A DNA stretch of 35,177 nt, taken from assembly GCA_009785015.1 (NCBI GenBank), contig WQXD01000006.1, positions 1-35,177 of the forward strand. The letters run 5' to 3'. A program made the translations under genes and the position numbers. The DNA is from Oscillospiraceae bacterium (GTDB lineage Bacteria; Bacillota_A; Clostridia; Oscillospirales; WRJC01). The notes beneath the pieces were generated by a model, which was not told where the DNA came from, ran no database searches, and saw nothing but the letters and a program-made list of their open reading frames with translations. The stretch's first letter is position 1; each line of letters starts with the position of its first letter. Shown in pieces: positions 23,963-32,119 of the stretch.

Positions 23963-25447
23963 ATGCATAGGCGCAAAAAATATATTAAATTGTTTTTCGC
24001 TGTGTTTGTCGTTTTGACGGTGATATCGGCGGGGCTCGGAATGCGGGTGCTTTACAACGGCAGGGCCCCGGCCAAACCGCCGAAATATATTTTTCTGTTT
24101 ATCGCCGACGGGTGCTCTTCCCCGCAGGTGGCCCTCGCGTCGCTGTATAAGACATCGGTGCTGAAAGAAGACGATTTGATTTTAAACAGTTTTAAAATTT
24201 TCGGAAATGCGTACACCCAAAGCGGCAATTCGATGATACCGGATTCGGCCGCGGCAGCTTCCGCGATCGCCGGCGGAATAAATGCGGACAACGGATATCT
24301 GAACATGGACGCAAACGGCGTCAAATACGAAACGATTGCGGAAAAACTGAAAAATCAGCTCGGGTATAAGATAGGCATTATTTCCTCGGATAATTTAAAT
24401 CACGCGACTCCCGCCGGTTTTTACGCCCATCAGGAATCGAGATACGGAAGCGCGGAGATATTTTTGGAGCTCGCGGCCAGCGGTTTCGACTATTTCGGCG
24501 GAGGCGATATACTGGCAAAAGGCGCAGTTGAAAGCGTAACCGGCAAACCCTTCATTGAAATTCTGAGCGATTTTGGCTATAGGTATATAAACACAGAAGA
24601 AGACCTGGAAAATCTGGGCTCTGTTTCGGCAGACGGAAAAGTCGTCGCGGTTTCGCCGGCCCTCGATTTGTATGCTACAATTCCGTTTGCCATAGACAAG
24701 GAAAAATATTCAAAAAGTTTCACTATCGCCCGGCATACGAAAAAATGCGCCGAATTTTTATACAAAGATAATCCGGCCGGATTTTTCATCATGGTCGAAG
24801 GGGAGAAAACCGACTGGGCGTGCCATTCAAACGACGCGGCGACTTTGATACACGAGATGATCGATTTTGACGACGCGGTGAGGGAAGCTGTTGAGTTTTA
24901 TAACAAACACCCCGGCGAGACGCTCATTATCGTCACGGCGGACCATGAAACGGGCGGACTTTCATTGGGATACTCGGAGACGACCTCATATATGCATTTG
25001 GAGCATCTCGCAAATCAAAAAATATCATTTTCCGAATTTTCGTTTAAGATCCACGCCCACAGGCAAAACGAAACCGCCTTCGAGGATATTCTGCCCGAAA
25101 TAAAGGAATATTTCGGCATAGCCGGGTATGACGGCGAAAACCCGCATTTCTATTTCAGCGGCGGCGATATGGAAAAACTGAGGGCGGCATACGATATGTC
25201 GATGATCGACCCTTCAATCCGGGCTTTCGGCATGAGCGAATATGTGGCTTACGGTTTTTACGACCCGCTCACGACGACGATAATAAAGATAATAAACCGG
25301 AAAGCGAGAGTCTCATGGTCGACATACTCGCACACCGCGCTGCCGGTTTTCGTTCTCGCGCTCGGAAACGGCGAGGAAAATTTCGCGGGATTTTACAAAA
25401 ACAGCGAAATTTTCGCGAAATTGAAAACATTGATGAAATTGGAATGA
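23963..25447 (+). CDS. Membrane-anchored alkaline phosphatase (PhoA family)
   Basis: A 494-residue alkaline phosphatase superfamily enzyme. A basic start (MHRRKKYIK) and one hydrophobic segment (about 10-30) without a clear cleavage site suggest an outward-facing, membrane-anchored protein. The metal and catalytic sites are visible: the first Asp in FIADGCSSPQ, nucleophile S95 in IPDSAAAASA, EGEKTDWACHSND, TADHETGG and the histidine in YSHTALPV. It would release phosphate from external phosphomonoesters. ATG 23963 is preferred, with AGG about 10 nt upstream; a TTG at 23936 overlapping the previous stop is an alternative. It is in one operon with the GH36-like gene. No Pho-box-like direct repeats or pst genes are visible, so control by phosphate is not evident. 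Confidence 0.9.
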   Translation: MHRRKKYIKLFFAVFVVLTVISAGLGMRVLYNGRAPAKPPKYIFLFIADGCSSPQVALASLYKTSVLKEDDLILNSFKIFGNAYTQSGNSMIPDSAAAASAIAGGINADNGYLNMDANGVKYETIAEKLKNQLGYKIGIISSDNLNHATPAGFYAHQESRYGSAEIFLELAASGFDYFGGGDILAKGAVESVTGKPFIEILSDFGYRYINTEEDLENLGSVSADGKVVAVSPALDLYATIPFAIDKEKYSKSFTIARHTKKCAEFLYKDNPAGFFIMVEGEKTDWACHSNDAATLIHEMIDFDDAVREAVEFYNKHPGETLIIVTADHETGGLSLGYSETTSYMHLEHLANQKISFSEFSFKIHAHRQNETAFEDILPEIKEYFGIAGYDGENPHFYFSGGDMEKLRAAYDMSMIDPSIRAFGMSEYVAYGFYDPLTTTIIKIINRKARVSWSTYSHTALPVFVLALGNGEENFAGFYKNSEIFAKLKTLMKLE

Positions 25448-25489
25448 ACAAAACCCGAAAAAAATTAAAATAAGTAAGCCCGATTGTTG

Positions 25490-25518
25490 TTGACATTCGC
25501 GCGTAATTTTTGTATAAT
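25490..25518 (+). promoter_or_regulatory. Consensus promoter of the nusB-tyrS operon
   Basis: A perfect TTGACA (25490-25495), 17 bp, and a perfect TATAAT (25513-25518) give a start near 25525 and a leader of about 57 nt before nusB. A small GGCC/GCCGG hairpin is possible in the leader. No other convincing promoter was seen before 35100, where all gaps are short. Confidence 0.9.
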
Positions 25519-25581
25519 TAAATTACGGCCAAATTAAAGCCGGAAATTTGAAAACCCGTAGAAACAGGAGACAAGCCGCCT

Positions 25582-26049
25582 ATGAGCAGGAAAAAAGCGA
25601 GAGAAATCGTACTGTGCCTCGTTTTTTTGAAAAATTACCGCGATGACGCCGGCTGCGAGCAGTTGTACAACGAGCTGTTTGAAAACTGCAGCCTTGAGGA
25701 ATTATACACTTTCTTCGGCGAAAAAGAAGCCAAAAACACGCCCGGAAGTTTGAGGGAAGCCGACTGCGACTACATAAAAAACACTTTTTTCGGAGTGTTT
25801 GAGAACATAGGGCAAATAGACGAAATAGTTTCGCGCTCGACGGTCGGCTGGCAGTACGGCAGGATCTCCAAAATTTCGACGGCGCTTTTGCGGATTGCGG
25901 CCTATGAGCTAATGTACGCTCGGGATATCCCGGTTTCAGTCGCGATAAACGAAGCCTTGGAACTCTCGAAAAGATACGACGACCCCGAGGCGTACATATT
26001 TGTGAACGGAGTGCTGGGAGCAGTCGTCAAAACCATAAATAACCCATAA
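25582..26049 (+). CDS. nusB: Transcription antitermination factor NusB
   Basis: A 155-residue all-helical protein that binds boxA RNA with NusE (S10) to suppress termination in rRNA transcription. It shows the N-terminal RKKAREIVLCLVFL helix (usually RxxARexALqaLf) and the C-terminal signature LLRIAAYELMY-ARDIPVSVAINEALELSKRY, ending with a short final helix. AGGAG lies about 10 nt before ATG 25582, after a consensus promoter. As in many Firmicutes it heads a conserved operon with xseAB and the isoprenoid genes. Here folD, which sits between nusB and xseA in Bacillus, is missing and xseA follows after 13 bp. Confidence 0.93.
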   Translation: MSRKKAREIVLCLVFLKNYRDDAGCEQLYNELFENCSLEELYTFFGEKEAKNTPGSLREADCDYIKNTFFGVFENIGQIDEIVSRSTVGWQYGRISKISTALLRIAAYELMYARDIPVSVAINEALELSKRYDDPEAYIFVNGVLGAVVKTINNP

Positions 26050-26062
26050 GGATGCAAAACAA

Positions 26063-27268
26063 ATGTCTGATAACAACGTCTTTACAGTCGCAGAATTAAA
26101 CGAATACATAAAAAACATTATCGAGGGCGACCGAACACTCGGCAATGTATACGTGAAGGGCGAGATATCGAATTTTACCAACCACAAAACCGGCCATTTC
26201 TATTTCACCGTCAAGGACGAAAAAAGCGTTTTGAAAGCGGTGATGTTCGGGGGGGCCTCGAAAGTGAAATTCATGCCCGAAAACGGCATGAAAGCGGTGG
26301 TTCGCGGAAGGATATCGCTGTTTGTGAGGGATGGTCAGTACCAGATTTACTGCGACGAAATAGAACCCGACGGGGTGGGGGCGCTGTATGCGGCCTTCGA
26401 GCAGCTCAAGGCCAAGCTCGAGGCGGAGGGGCTCTTTGACCCCGGGCGCAAAAAGCCGCTCCCGAAAATACCGGCCTCCATCGGCCTCATAACCTCGCCC
26501 ACCGGCGCGGCGGTCAGGGATATGATAAACGTGATAACGCGGAGATTTTCGATGGCCAAGATAATATTGTTCCCCTCGCTGGTACAGGGCGCGAGCGCGC
26601 CCGCGCAGCTCGCTTCGGGTATAAGGTTTTTCAACGCGGGCGGCGCCGCGGCGGATGTGATCATCATCGGCCGGGGGGGCGGCTCGCTTGAGGAGCTCTG
26701 GGCCTTCAACGACGAAAATCTCGCCAGGACGATACATAAAAGCAAAATCCCGGTGATTTCCGCCGTGGGGCACGAGACCGATTTCACCATATGCGATTTC
26801 GCCGCGGACCTGAGGGCGCCGACCCCTTCCGCCGCGGCGGAGCTGGCAGTGCCCGATTCAAGCGAGCTCAAAAAACAGCTCGGAAACGCCTTCAAAAAAA
26901 TGGAGCTTTTAGTCGGGGGGAAAATAAAAAACTACAGGGAGCGGGTAAAAAATTACGAAAACGCGAATGTGCTTAAAAACCCGATGAATATAATCGACGA
27001 CAAGAGGATGAACATTTTGCACATGGAAAAAAACTTGGCCGCGCAGCAAAAAATAATCCTCGGCGCCAAACGCTCGCAGTTTGTGATGTATTCCTCAAAA
27101 CTCGAAGCGCTCAATCCGCTCTCCGTTCTGACCAGAGGATATTCGGTCGCGTACAAAAGCGGCAAAATAGTGAGCAAATCGGACGACGTCGAGCTCGGGG
27201 AGGAAATATCCGTGAAGTTATCCGACGGGTACATCGACGCCGGCGTGACGCGAAAAAGAAAAATATAA
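26063..27268 (+). CDS. xseA: Exodeoxyribonuclease VII large subunit
   Basis: A 401-residue catalytic subunit of ExoVII, which degrades single-stranded DNA from both ends into oligonucleotides. The N-terminal OB-fold (about 5-100) includes NVYVKGEISNFTNHKTGHFYF; the central nuclease part has IGLITSPTGAAVRDM, IIIGRGGGSLEELWAFNDE and SAVGHETDFTICDFAADLRAPTPS. A coiled-coil stretch that binds XseB follows, then a C-terminal strand region with LTRGYSVAY. The length is normal for Clostridia. AAGGA lies about 10 nt before ATG 26063. It is followed 17 bp later by xseB, its obligate partner. Confidence 0.96.
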   Translation: MSDNNVFTVAELNEYIKNIIEGDRTLGNVYVKGEISNFTNHKTGHFYFTVKDEKSVLKAVMFGGASKVKFMPENGMKAVVRGRISLFVRDGQYQIYCDEIEPDGVGALYAAFEQLKAKLEAEGLFDPGRKKPLPKIPASIGLITSPTGAAVRDMINVITRRFSMAKIILFPSLVQGASAPAQLASGIRFFNAGGAAADVIIIGRGGGSLEELWAFNDENLARTIHKSKIPVISAVGHETDFTICDFAADLRAPTPSAAAELAVPDSSELKKQLGNAFKKMELLVGGKIKNYRERVKNYENANVLKNPMNIIDDKRMNILHMEKNLAAQQKIILGAKRSQFVMYSSKLEALNPLSVLTRGYSVAYKSGKIVSKSDDVELGEEISVKLSDGYIDAGVTRKRKI

Positions 27269-27285
27269 CCGAAAGGAAAATATTG

Positions 27286-27516
27286 ATGGAAACTGAAAAT
27301 ATAAATTTCGAGCAGGCGTTAAAAGAACTCGAGATAATAGTGCGCAATCTCGAAAACGGCACGATTCCCCTGGATGATTCGTTGGAAAACTTCGAAAACG
27401 GGGTGAAACTGATAAGGCGCTGCAACCTGCTTTTGGACAACGCCGAAAAAAAAGTGAAAAAACTCACAAGGGCGGAGACCGGCGAAATAATCGAAGAGGA
27501 TTTCAGCGCGGAATGA
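27286..27516 (+). CDS. xseB: Exodeoxyribonuclease VII small subunit
   Basis: A 76-residue helical protein that wraps the XseA coiled coil and is needed for ExoVII activity. The signature NFEQALKELEIIVRNLENGTIPLDDSLENFENGVKL is recognisable in outline: a first helix, the GTIPLDDSL turn and a second helix continuing to RRCNLLLDNAEKKV. ATG 27286 is preferred to the in-frame TTG three bases upstream, with AAAGGA about 9 nt before it. The stop codon overlaps the first possible ispA start in an ATGA junction. Confidence 0.93.
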   Translation: METENINFEQALKELEIIVRNLENGTIPLDDSLENFENGVKLIRRCNLLLDNAEKKVKKLTRAETGEIIEEDFSAE

Positions 27517-28412
27517 TGATGATGGAAATGATGGAAATGATGGAAACGATAGAACAAAAACTCAAAAACAACGCCGAAACCGTAAACGCGGCGCTCGAAA
27601 AATATCTTTTGACCGGAGATTTTGACTATGAAGCGTTATACGAATCCATGCGCTACAGCTCACTGGTCGGCGGAAAGCGCGCGCGCGCTTTTTTGACCCT
27701 CGAGTTCTTTTCGGTCTTCGGGCGGGGGCAAAACCCCGAAATCGCGCTCCCCGCCGCGTGCGCCATCGAGATGATACACACATATTCGCTGATCCACGAC
27801 GACTTGCCCTGTATGGACAACGATGACCTGCGGCGCGGGCAACCCTCAAACCACAAAAAATTCGGCGAAGCGGTCGCGCTTCTGGCAGGCGACGCGCTTT
27901 TAACCTACGCCTTCGGCATAATAGCGGACGCCGAGCTTCTGTCCGGCGAAAAAAAACTCGCGATCATCTCAGAGCTTTCGAAAGCTGCCGGACACGCGGG
28001 GATGATCGGGGGGCAGATGATGGATATGCGGCCCGGGGATAAAAATATGAGCCTTGACGCCATAGTCAAAACCCACTCCTTGAAAACGGGCAGCCTGATA
28101 ACCGCCTCTGCGACAGCGGGCTGCGCCGCGGCGGGGGCAACCCGCGAGGAAACCGGCATAGCCGCCGCCTACGCGAAAAACATAGGGCTCGCCTTCCAGA
28201 TTGTCGACGATATCCTCGACAAGGACGAAGAAGGCGCCGCCGGCAATTTCGTAAATATTTTGGGCGGGGATGAAACGAAAGCGTTTGAATATGCGAAAAC
28301 CCTGACGGACAAAGCCTTGGCGAGTCTGGAGGAACAAAAAAAGAGGGACAAAAGTATAAACACGGAAAATCTCGGGATTTTCGCGAAATATCTGCTTGAG
28401 AGAAGAAATTGA
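27513..28412 (+). CDS. ispA: Polyprenyl diphosphate synthase (farnesyl/geranyl diphosphate synthase)
   Basis: A 299-residue trans-prenyltransferase that joins isopentenyl diphosphate to allylic diphosphates to make C10-C15 (possibly C20) chains. The first Asp-rich motif is HDDLPCMDNDDLRRG (D96, D97, D102), GGKRAR lies ahead of it, and the second motif is VDDILD (D232, D233, D236). The start is ambiguous: after the ATGA overlap with xseB there are several in-frame ATG codons within an ATGGAA-type repeat, giving eight methionines in the first ten residues. The first ATG is used because GAGGA lies 12 nt upstream. It supplies precursors for undecaprenyl phosphate and quinones. Product chain length is inferred from the family, not proven. 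Confidence 0.92.
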   Translation: MMMMEMMEMMETIEQKLKNNAETVNAALEKYLLTGDFDYEALYESMRYSSLVGGKRARAFLTLEFFSVFGRGQNPEIALPAACAIEMIHTYSLIHDDLPCMDNDDLRRGQPSNHKKFGEAVALLAGDALLTYAFGIIADAELLSGEKKLAIISELSKAAGHAGMIGGQMMDMRPGDKNMSLDAIVKTHSLKTGSLITASATAGCAAAGATREETGIAAAYAKNIGLAFQIVDDILDKDEEGAAGNFVNILGGDETKAFEYAKTLTDKALASLEEQKKRDKSINTENLGIFAKYLLERRN

Positions 28413-28414
28413 TT

Positions 28415-28867
28415 ATGTTTGTTATAACCGGTATACTCGGAAATTATGCTTTGGTGTGCTCGATTCTGGGCTGGTTCTGCGCCTCCTTGGCAAAAGTGGC
28501 CGTGCTGTTGGTGAGGGAGCGGCGGCTCGACTTGCGAAAAATTTTTTCATCGGGGGGAATGCCGAGCTCCCACTCGGCGACGGTCTCCTCATTGGCCACA
28601 GCCGTGGCGAAGACGGACGGGCTGGAGAGCACTGTCTTCGCGATATCTTTCATGTTCGCCTTTATCGTGATGTACGACGCCTCGGGGGTGCGGCGGGCGG
28701 CGGGAGAACAGGCCAAAATCTTAAATCAGTTAGTCGGCAATTTTTCGGAAAACAAGCCCCTGCATATGAAAAAAAACCTCAAAGAGATAATCGGGCACAC
28801 GCCGCTTGAAGTGATTGTGGGCGCCCTGCTCGGGATTCTGATCGCGCTCGTGGCGCCCCGGAGGTAA
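28415..28867 (+). CDS. Divergent PAP2-family membrane protein (DUF212, YuiD-like)
   Basis: A 150-residue membrane protein of the DUF212 family, related to type 2 phosphatidic acid phosphatases. It has an N-terminal hydrophobic segment, then RRLDLRKIFSSGGMPSSHSA, which carries the PSSH signature of PAP2-type enzymes. Further hydrophobic helices follow with YDASGVRRAAGEQA and GHTPLEVIVGALLG. These match two of the phosphatase motifs. ATG 28415 is used rather than the TTG overlapping the ispA stop. Placement between ispA and dxs is common in Clostridia and suggests it dephosphorylates a polyprenyl phosphate or diphosphate; that activity is inferred. Confidence 0.88.
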   Translation: MFVITGILGNYALVCSILGWFCASLAKVAVLLVRERRLDLRKIFSSGGMPSSHSATVSSLATAVAKTDGLESTVFAISFMFAFIVMYDASGVRRAAGEQAKILNQLVGNFSENKPLHMKKNLKEIIGHTPLEVIVGALLGILIALVAPRR

Positions 28868-28874
28868 GCCCGAA

Positions 28875-30755
28875 ATGGACGAAAACGGCGAAAAACAATT
28901 CAAAACGCTTGATTTGGTCGATTCCCCCGAGGATTTAAAAAAGCTGAGCATAAAGGAGCTCGCCGGGCTGTCGCGGGACATACGCGATTTTCTGATATGG
29001 AACGTATCGCAGACGGGAGGGCATTTGGGCTCTAATCTCGGAATTGTCGAGCTTTGCGTGGCGCTGCACTACGTCTTCAATTCGCCGAGCGACAAAATCA
29101 TCTGGGATGTGGGCCATCAGAGTTACGCGCACAAGATCCTGACGGGCAGAAAAGGCGCATTTGAGACACTGCGCAAATTCGGGGGTCTTTCGGGATTTAC
29201 AAAAAGAAGCGAGAGCCCCCACGACCCTTTCGGGGCGGGCCACAGCAGCACCGCGCTCTCGGCGGCAATCGGGATCGCGAGAGCCGTTATTCTCGACAAA
29301 AAAGAGCACTACACGATAGCGGTTGTCGGGGACGGCTCCTTTACCGGGGGGCTTGTGTACGAGGCGCTGAACAATTCCAAAAATTGCAGAAACCTCGTGG
29401 TCATATTAAACGACAACGAGATGTCGATTTCAAAAAATGTCGGCACGATGGCCGATTATCTGGCGAATATACGGACGACGAAAAGATATTACAGTTTCAG
29501 ACACACCATAAAAAAAGTGCTGTCCTCCATCCCGCTGATCGGGAAATTATTCGTGGGTATGTTCCAGGCGATGACGAGGCTGCTTCGGCGCTCCCTGTAC
29601 AACGCCACTTTTTTCGAACAGATGGGTTTTGAGTTTCTGGGGCCGGTCGACGGCCACGACATAAACAAGCTCACAGCGGTGCTCGGCGAGGCGAAAACCA
29701 GGAAAAACCCCGTTTTTATCCACGTGAAGACCCAAAAGGGCAGGGGATATGAAAAAGCCGAAAACAGCTCTTCAAAATATCACAGCGTGGGCAAATTCGA
29801 CCCTAAGGCGGGGATTTCGGCCGCTGCCTCCTCATTTTCGAGCAATTTCGGCGAAAAAATCTGCGAAGCGGCGGCCCGTAATCCAAAAATCTGCGCGGTG
29901 ACCGCGGCGATGACGGAAGGCACGGAGCTCGCCGCCTTCAAAGAAAAATATCCGGACCGCTTTTTCGACGCCGGAATAGCGGAAGCCCACGCGGCAGTCT
30001 TCTGCGCGGGGCTCGCGGCCGGGGGATATATCCCGGTTTTCGCGGTGTATTCCACATTTTTACAGAGGGCCTACGATCAGATAATCCACGACGCCGCGCT
30101 GCAGGGGCTCCATGTGGTGTTTTGTATCGACAGGGCGGGGCTCGCGGGCGAGGACGGGGCGACCCATCACGGCGTGTTCGACGCCGCGTTTTTGAACCAC
30201 ATCCCGGATATGACGGTCTTTTCGCCTTCTTCCTACAGCGAATTCGACGCCAGCTTCGATTATGCGGTCGGCCAAATGAATTCCCCCGTGTGCATACGTT
30301 ACCCCAAAGGCGGCGAAGACGAAAAATTCAACGAAGAAATGGAGCGGCGGGCAAAGACCAACCTGGACTATGCATACATAAAAAACGACGATTCCGATTA
30401 TTTGATTGTCACATACGGCAGGATATCAAAAACCGCGTTTGAAGTGTTTGAAAAATTGAATGAAAACGGTTTCAAAGCGGAATTTTTGAAGCTGAACAAA
30501 ATAACGCCCGCCGATTGCGCAGTGCCGGTAATCCGGAACTCAAATGCCGGAAATATCGTCTTTATCGAGGAAGGGATCGAAAGCGGCGGGATATCGGAGA
30601 CCATATCATCCCGGCTATACAAAGCCAAAACGCCAAAAAAAACAAAGATATTCGCGATAAACGGGTTCGTGGGGCAGGGGACCGCCAAAGAGCTGTTTGA
30701 ACTCTGCGGGTTCGATCCGGAAAAAATATATGGGGATATAACGGGAAAAAATTGA
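28875..30755 (+). CDS. dxs: 1-deoxy-D-xylulose-5-phosphate synthase
   Basis: A 626-residue thiamine diphosphate enzyme that condenses pyruvate with glyceraldehyde 3-phosphate, the entry step of the MEP isoprenoid pathway. The sequence shows GHQSYAHKILTGR, AGHSSTALSAAIG, the ThDP motif GDGSFTGG about residue 152 ending in NDNEMSIS, the catalytic Glu in DAGIAEAHA about residue 370, and the transketolase C-terminal domain with IEEGIESGG. GGAGG lies 10 nt before ATG 28875. The stop overlaps the nadK start (TGATG). Proximity to ispA links supply and elongation of prenyl units. Confidence 0.96.
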   Translation: MDENGEKQFKTLDLVDSPEDLKKLSIKELAGLSRDIRDFLIWNVSQTGGHLGSNLGIVELCVALHYVFNSPSDKIIWDVGHQSYAHKILTGRKGAFETLRKFGGLSGFTKRSESPHDPFGAGHSSTALSAAIGIARAVILDKKEHYTIAVVGDGSFTGGLVYEALNNSKNCRNLVVILNDNEMSISKNVGTMADYLANIRTTKRYYSFRHTIKKVLSSIPLIGKLFVGMFQAMTRLLRRSLYNATFFEQMGFEFLGPVDGHDINKLTAVLGEAKTRKNPVFIHVKTQKGRGYEKAENSSSKYHSVGKFDPKAGISAAASSFSSNFGEKICEAAARNPKICAVTAAMTEGTELAAFKEKYPDRFFDAGIAEAHAAVFCAGLAAGGYIPVFAVYSTFLQRAYDQIIHDAALQGLHVVFCIDRAGLAGEDGATHHGVFDAAFLNHIPDMTVFSPSSYSEFDASFDYAVGQMNSPVCIRYPKGGEDEKFNEEMERRAKTNLDYAYIKNDDSDYLIVTYGRISKTAFEVFEKLNENGFKAEFLKLNKITPADCAVPVIRNSNAGNIVFIEEGIESGGISETISSRLYKAKTPKKTKIFAINGFVGQGTAKELFELCGFDPEKIYGDITGKN

Positions 30756-31615
30756 TGATTACAGATAAAATCGGGATAATCCCGAACGAAAAAAAAGATC
30801 CGCGTCTAAAAAACACCAAAAATCTGATAGAATTTTTGAAGGGCAGACAGGCAAATATCTTCCTCGGCGAAAATTACCGCGAAAATTTCGAAGGCGCGGA
30901 GCTCACTTTGGCGCCTGAGGACGATTTGTATAAAATATGCAGTTTGCTTTTCGTGCTCGGCGGGGACGGCACCATGCTCAAAGCGGCTTCGAAAGCCTCC
31001 AAAAACGACATCCCGCTGATAGGGATAAATTTGGGCAGGATCGGTTTTATGAGCGAGATAGAAGCCGACGAGCTGTATCTTTTGGACAATCTCTTTTCGG
31101 GCGGGTACGAAATAAAAAGCAGGATGATGCTCGAAGTGGGGATTATAAGGGAAGGCGGAAAAATATACGCGGGCACGGCGCTCAATGACGCAGTGGTGAC
31201 GCACGGGACGCAGGCGAAGCTCATCGAGATAGAGCTCGCCCGCGACGGGGTGAAGATTGCGAAATACATGGCCGACGGGGTGATAGCGGCGACACCGACG
31301 GGCTCGACCGCCTATTCGATGTCCGCAGGGGGGCCCATCATCGACCCGGAAATCGAATGTTTCTGCGTGACGCCGATCTGCCCGCATTTCCCCTTGAACC
31401 GTCCGCTCATATTTTCGAAGGATTCACAACTGGAAATAACCGGCAGGAATAAAAACTCGGAAGCGTATCTGACAATTGACGGGCAGGCTTCCGTAAAACT
31501 CGGCGAAAACGATGTGGTGAGCGTGAAAAAATCAAAATTCGCCGCGAGGCTCGTATCGATAAAAAAACACGGTTTTTTTGACGTGGTCAGGGCAAAATTT
31601 TCGGAAAAATTTTAA
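30755..31615 (+). CDS. nadK: NAD kinase
   Basis: A 286-residue enzyme that phosphorylates NAD to NADP. The hallmark GGDGT is at residues 69-73 in FVLGGDGTMLKAA, followed by GINLGRIGFMSE, the NDAVVTHGTQA region, DGVIAATPTGSTAYSMSAGGPI and ICPHFPLNRPL, all diagnostic for bacterial NAD kinase. ATG 30755 overlaps the dxs stop (TGATG); an in-frame TTG at 30752 is the only alternative. In related operons a TlyA-type rRNA methyltransferase often separates dxs from nadK; here nothing does. Confidence 0.95.
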   Translation: MITDKIGIIPNEKKDPRLKNTKNLIEFLKGRQANIFLGENYRENFEGAELTLAPEDDLYKICSLLFVLGGDGTMLKAASKASKNDIPLIGINLGRIGFMSEIEADELYLLDNLFSGGYEIKSRMMLEVGIIREGGKIYAGTALNDAVVTHGTQAKLIEIELARDGVKIAKYMADGVIAATPTGSTAYSMSAGGPIIDPEIECFCVTPICPHFPLNRPLIFSKDSQLEITGRNKNSEAYLTIDGQASVKLGENDVVSVKKSKFAARLVSIKKHGFFDVVRAKFSEKF

Positions 31616-31641
31616 GTTTGTGTAAACAAAAGGGGATAAAA

Positions 31642-32091
31642 ATGAAATACAAAAGGCAGGCAAAAATCATGGAACTCATCAGCTCCTTTGACATATATAC
31701 CCAGGACGAATTGGCGGACCGGCTCGGCAAAGGCGGCTTTGCCGCCACGCAGGCCACGATATCAAGGGATATAAAAGAACTCAAGCTTTTAAAAATCCCC
31801 GCGTCAAACGGACAGTACAAATATGCCCTGGCGAGCCACGAGGAAGAAAAAACGGACATAAAATTCCTCAATATATTAAATGAGACCGTGATAAAAATAG
31901 GCCCCGCGAAAAATTTGCTGGTCGTCAAGACCTATTCCGGAATGGCGCAGGCCGCCGCCGCCGCGCTCGACGCCATGGATTTTTCCGAAGTGGTCGGGAC
32001 GATAGCGGGCGACGACACCATATTTCTGGCTTGCACGAGCGACGAAAACGCCGAAGCCGTGGCCAAAAGGCTTGAAAAGATGCTAAAATAA
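31642..32091 (+). CDS. argR: Arginine repressor ArgR/AhrC
   Basis: A 149-residue arginine-dependent repressor and activator. The N-terminal winged HTH (about 1-65) includes IYTQDELADRLGKGGFAATQATISRDIKEL; the C-terminal oligomerisation and arginine-binding domain ends with VVGTIAGDDTIFLAC, whose Asp pair binds arginine. ATG 31642 is preceded by AGGGG, about 8 nt upstream, and gives the standard length; the longer frame from TTG 31618 is rejected. No arginine biosynthetic gene is in the window; placement next to recN is the usual arrangement in Bacillus and Clostridia. Confidence 0.95.
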   Translation: MKYKRQAKIMELISSFDIYTQDELADRLGKGGFAATQATISRDIKELKLLKIPASNGQYKYALASHEEEKTDIKFLNILNETVIKIGPAKNLLVVKTYSGMAQAAAAALDAMDFSEVVGTIAGDDTIFLACTSDENAEAVAKRLEKMLK

Positions 32092-32119
32092 AAAATAAGA
32101 AGAAGGAAGTGACGCGTTT

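Noticed and set aside
26096..26773. 225-codon minus-strand frame opposite xseA
   Set aside because: A shadow of the XseA coding frame; composition is His/Arg/Tyr-biased as expected from antisense reading.
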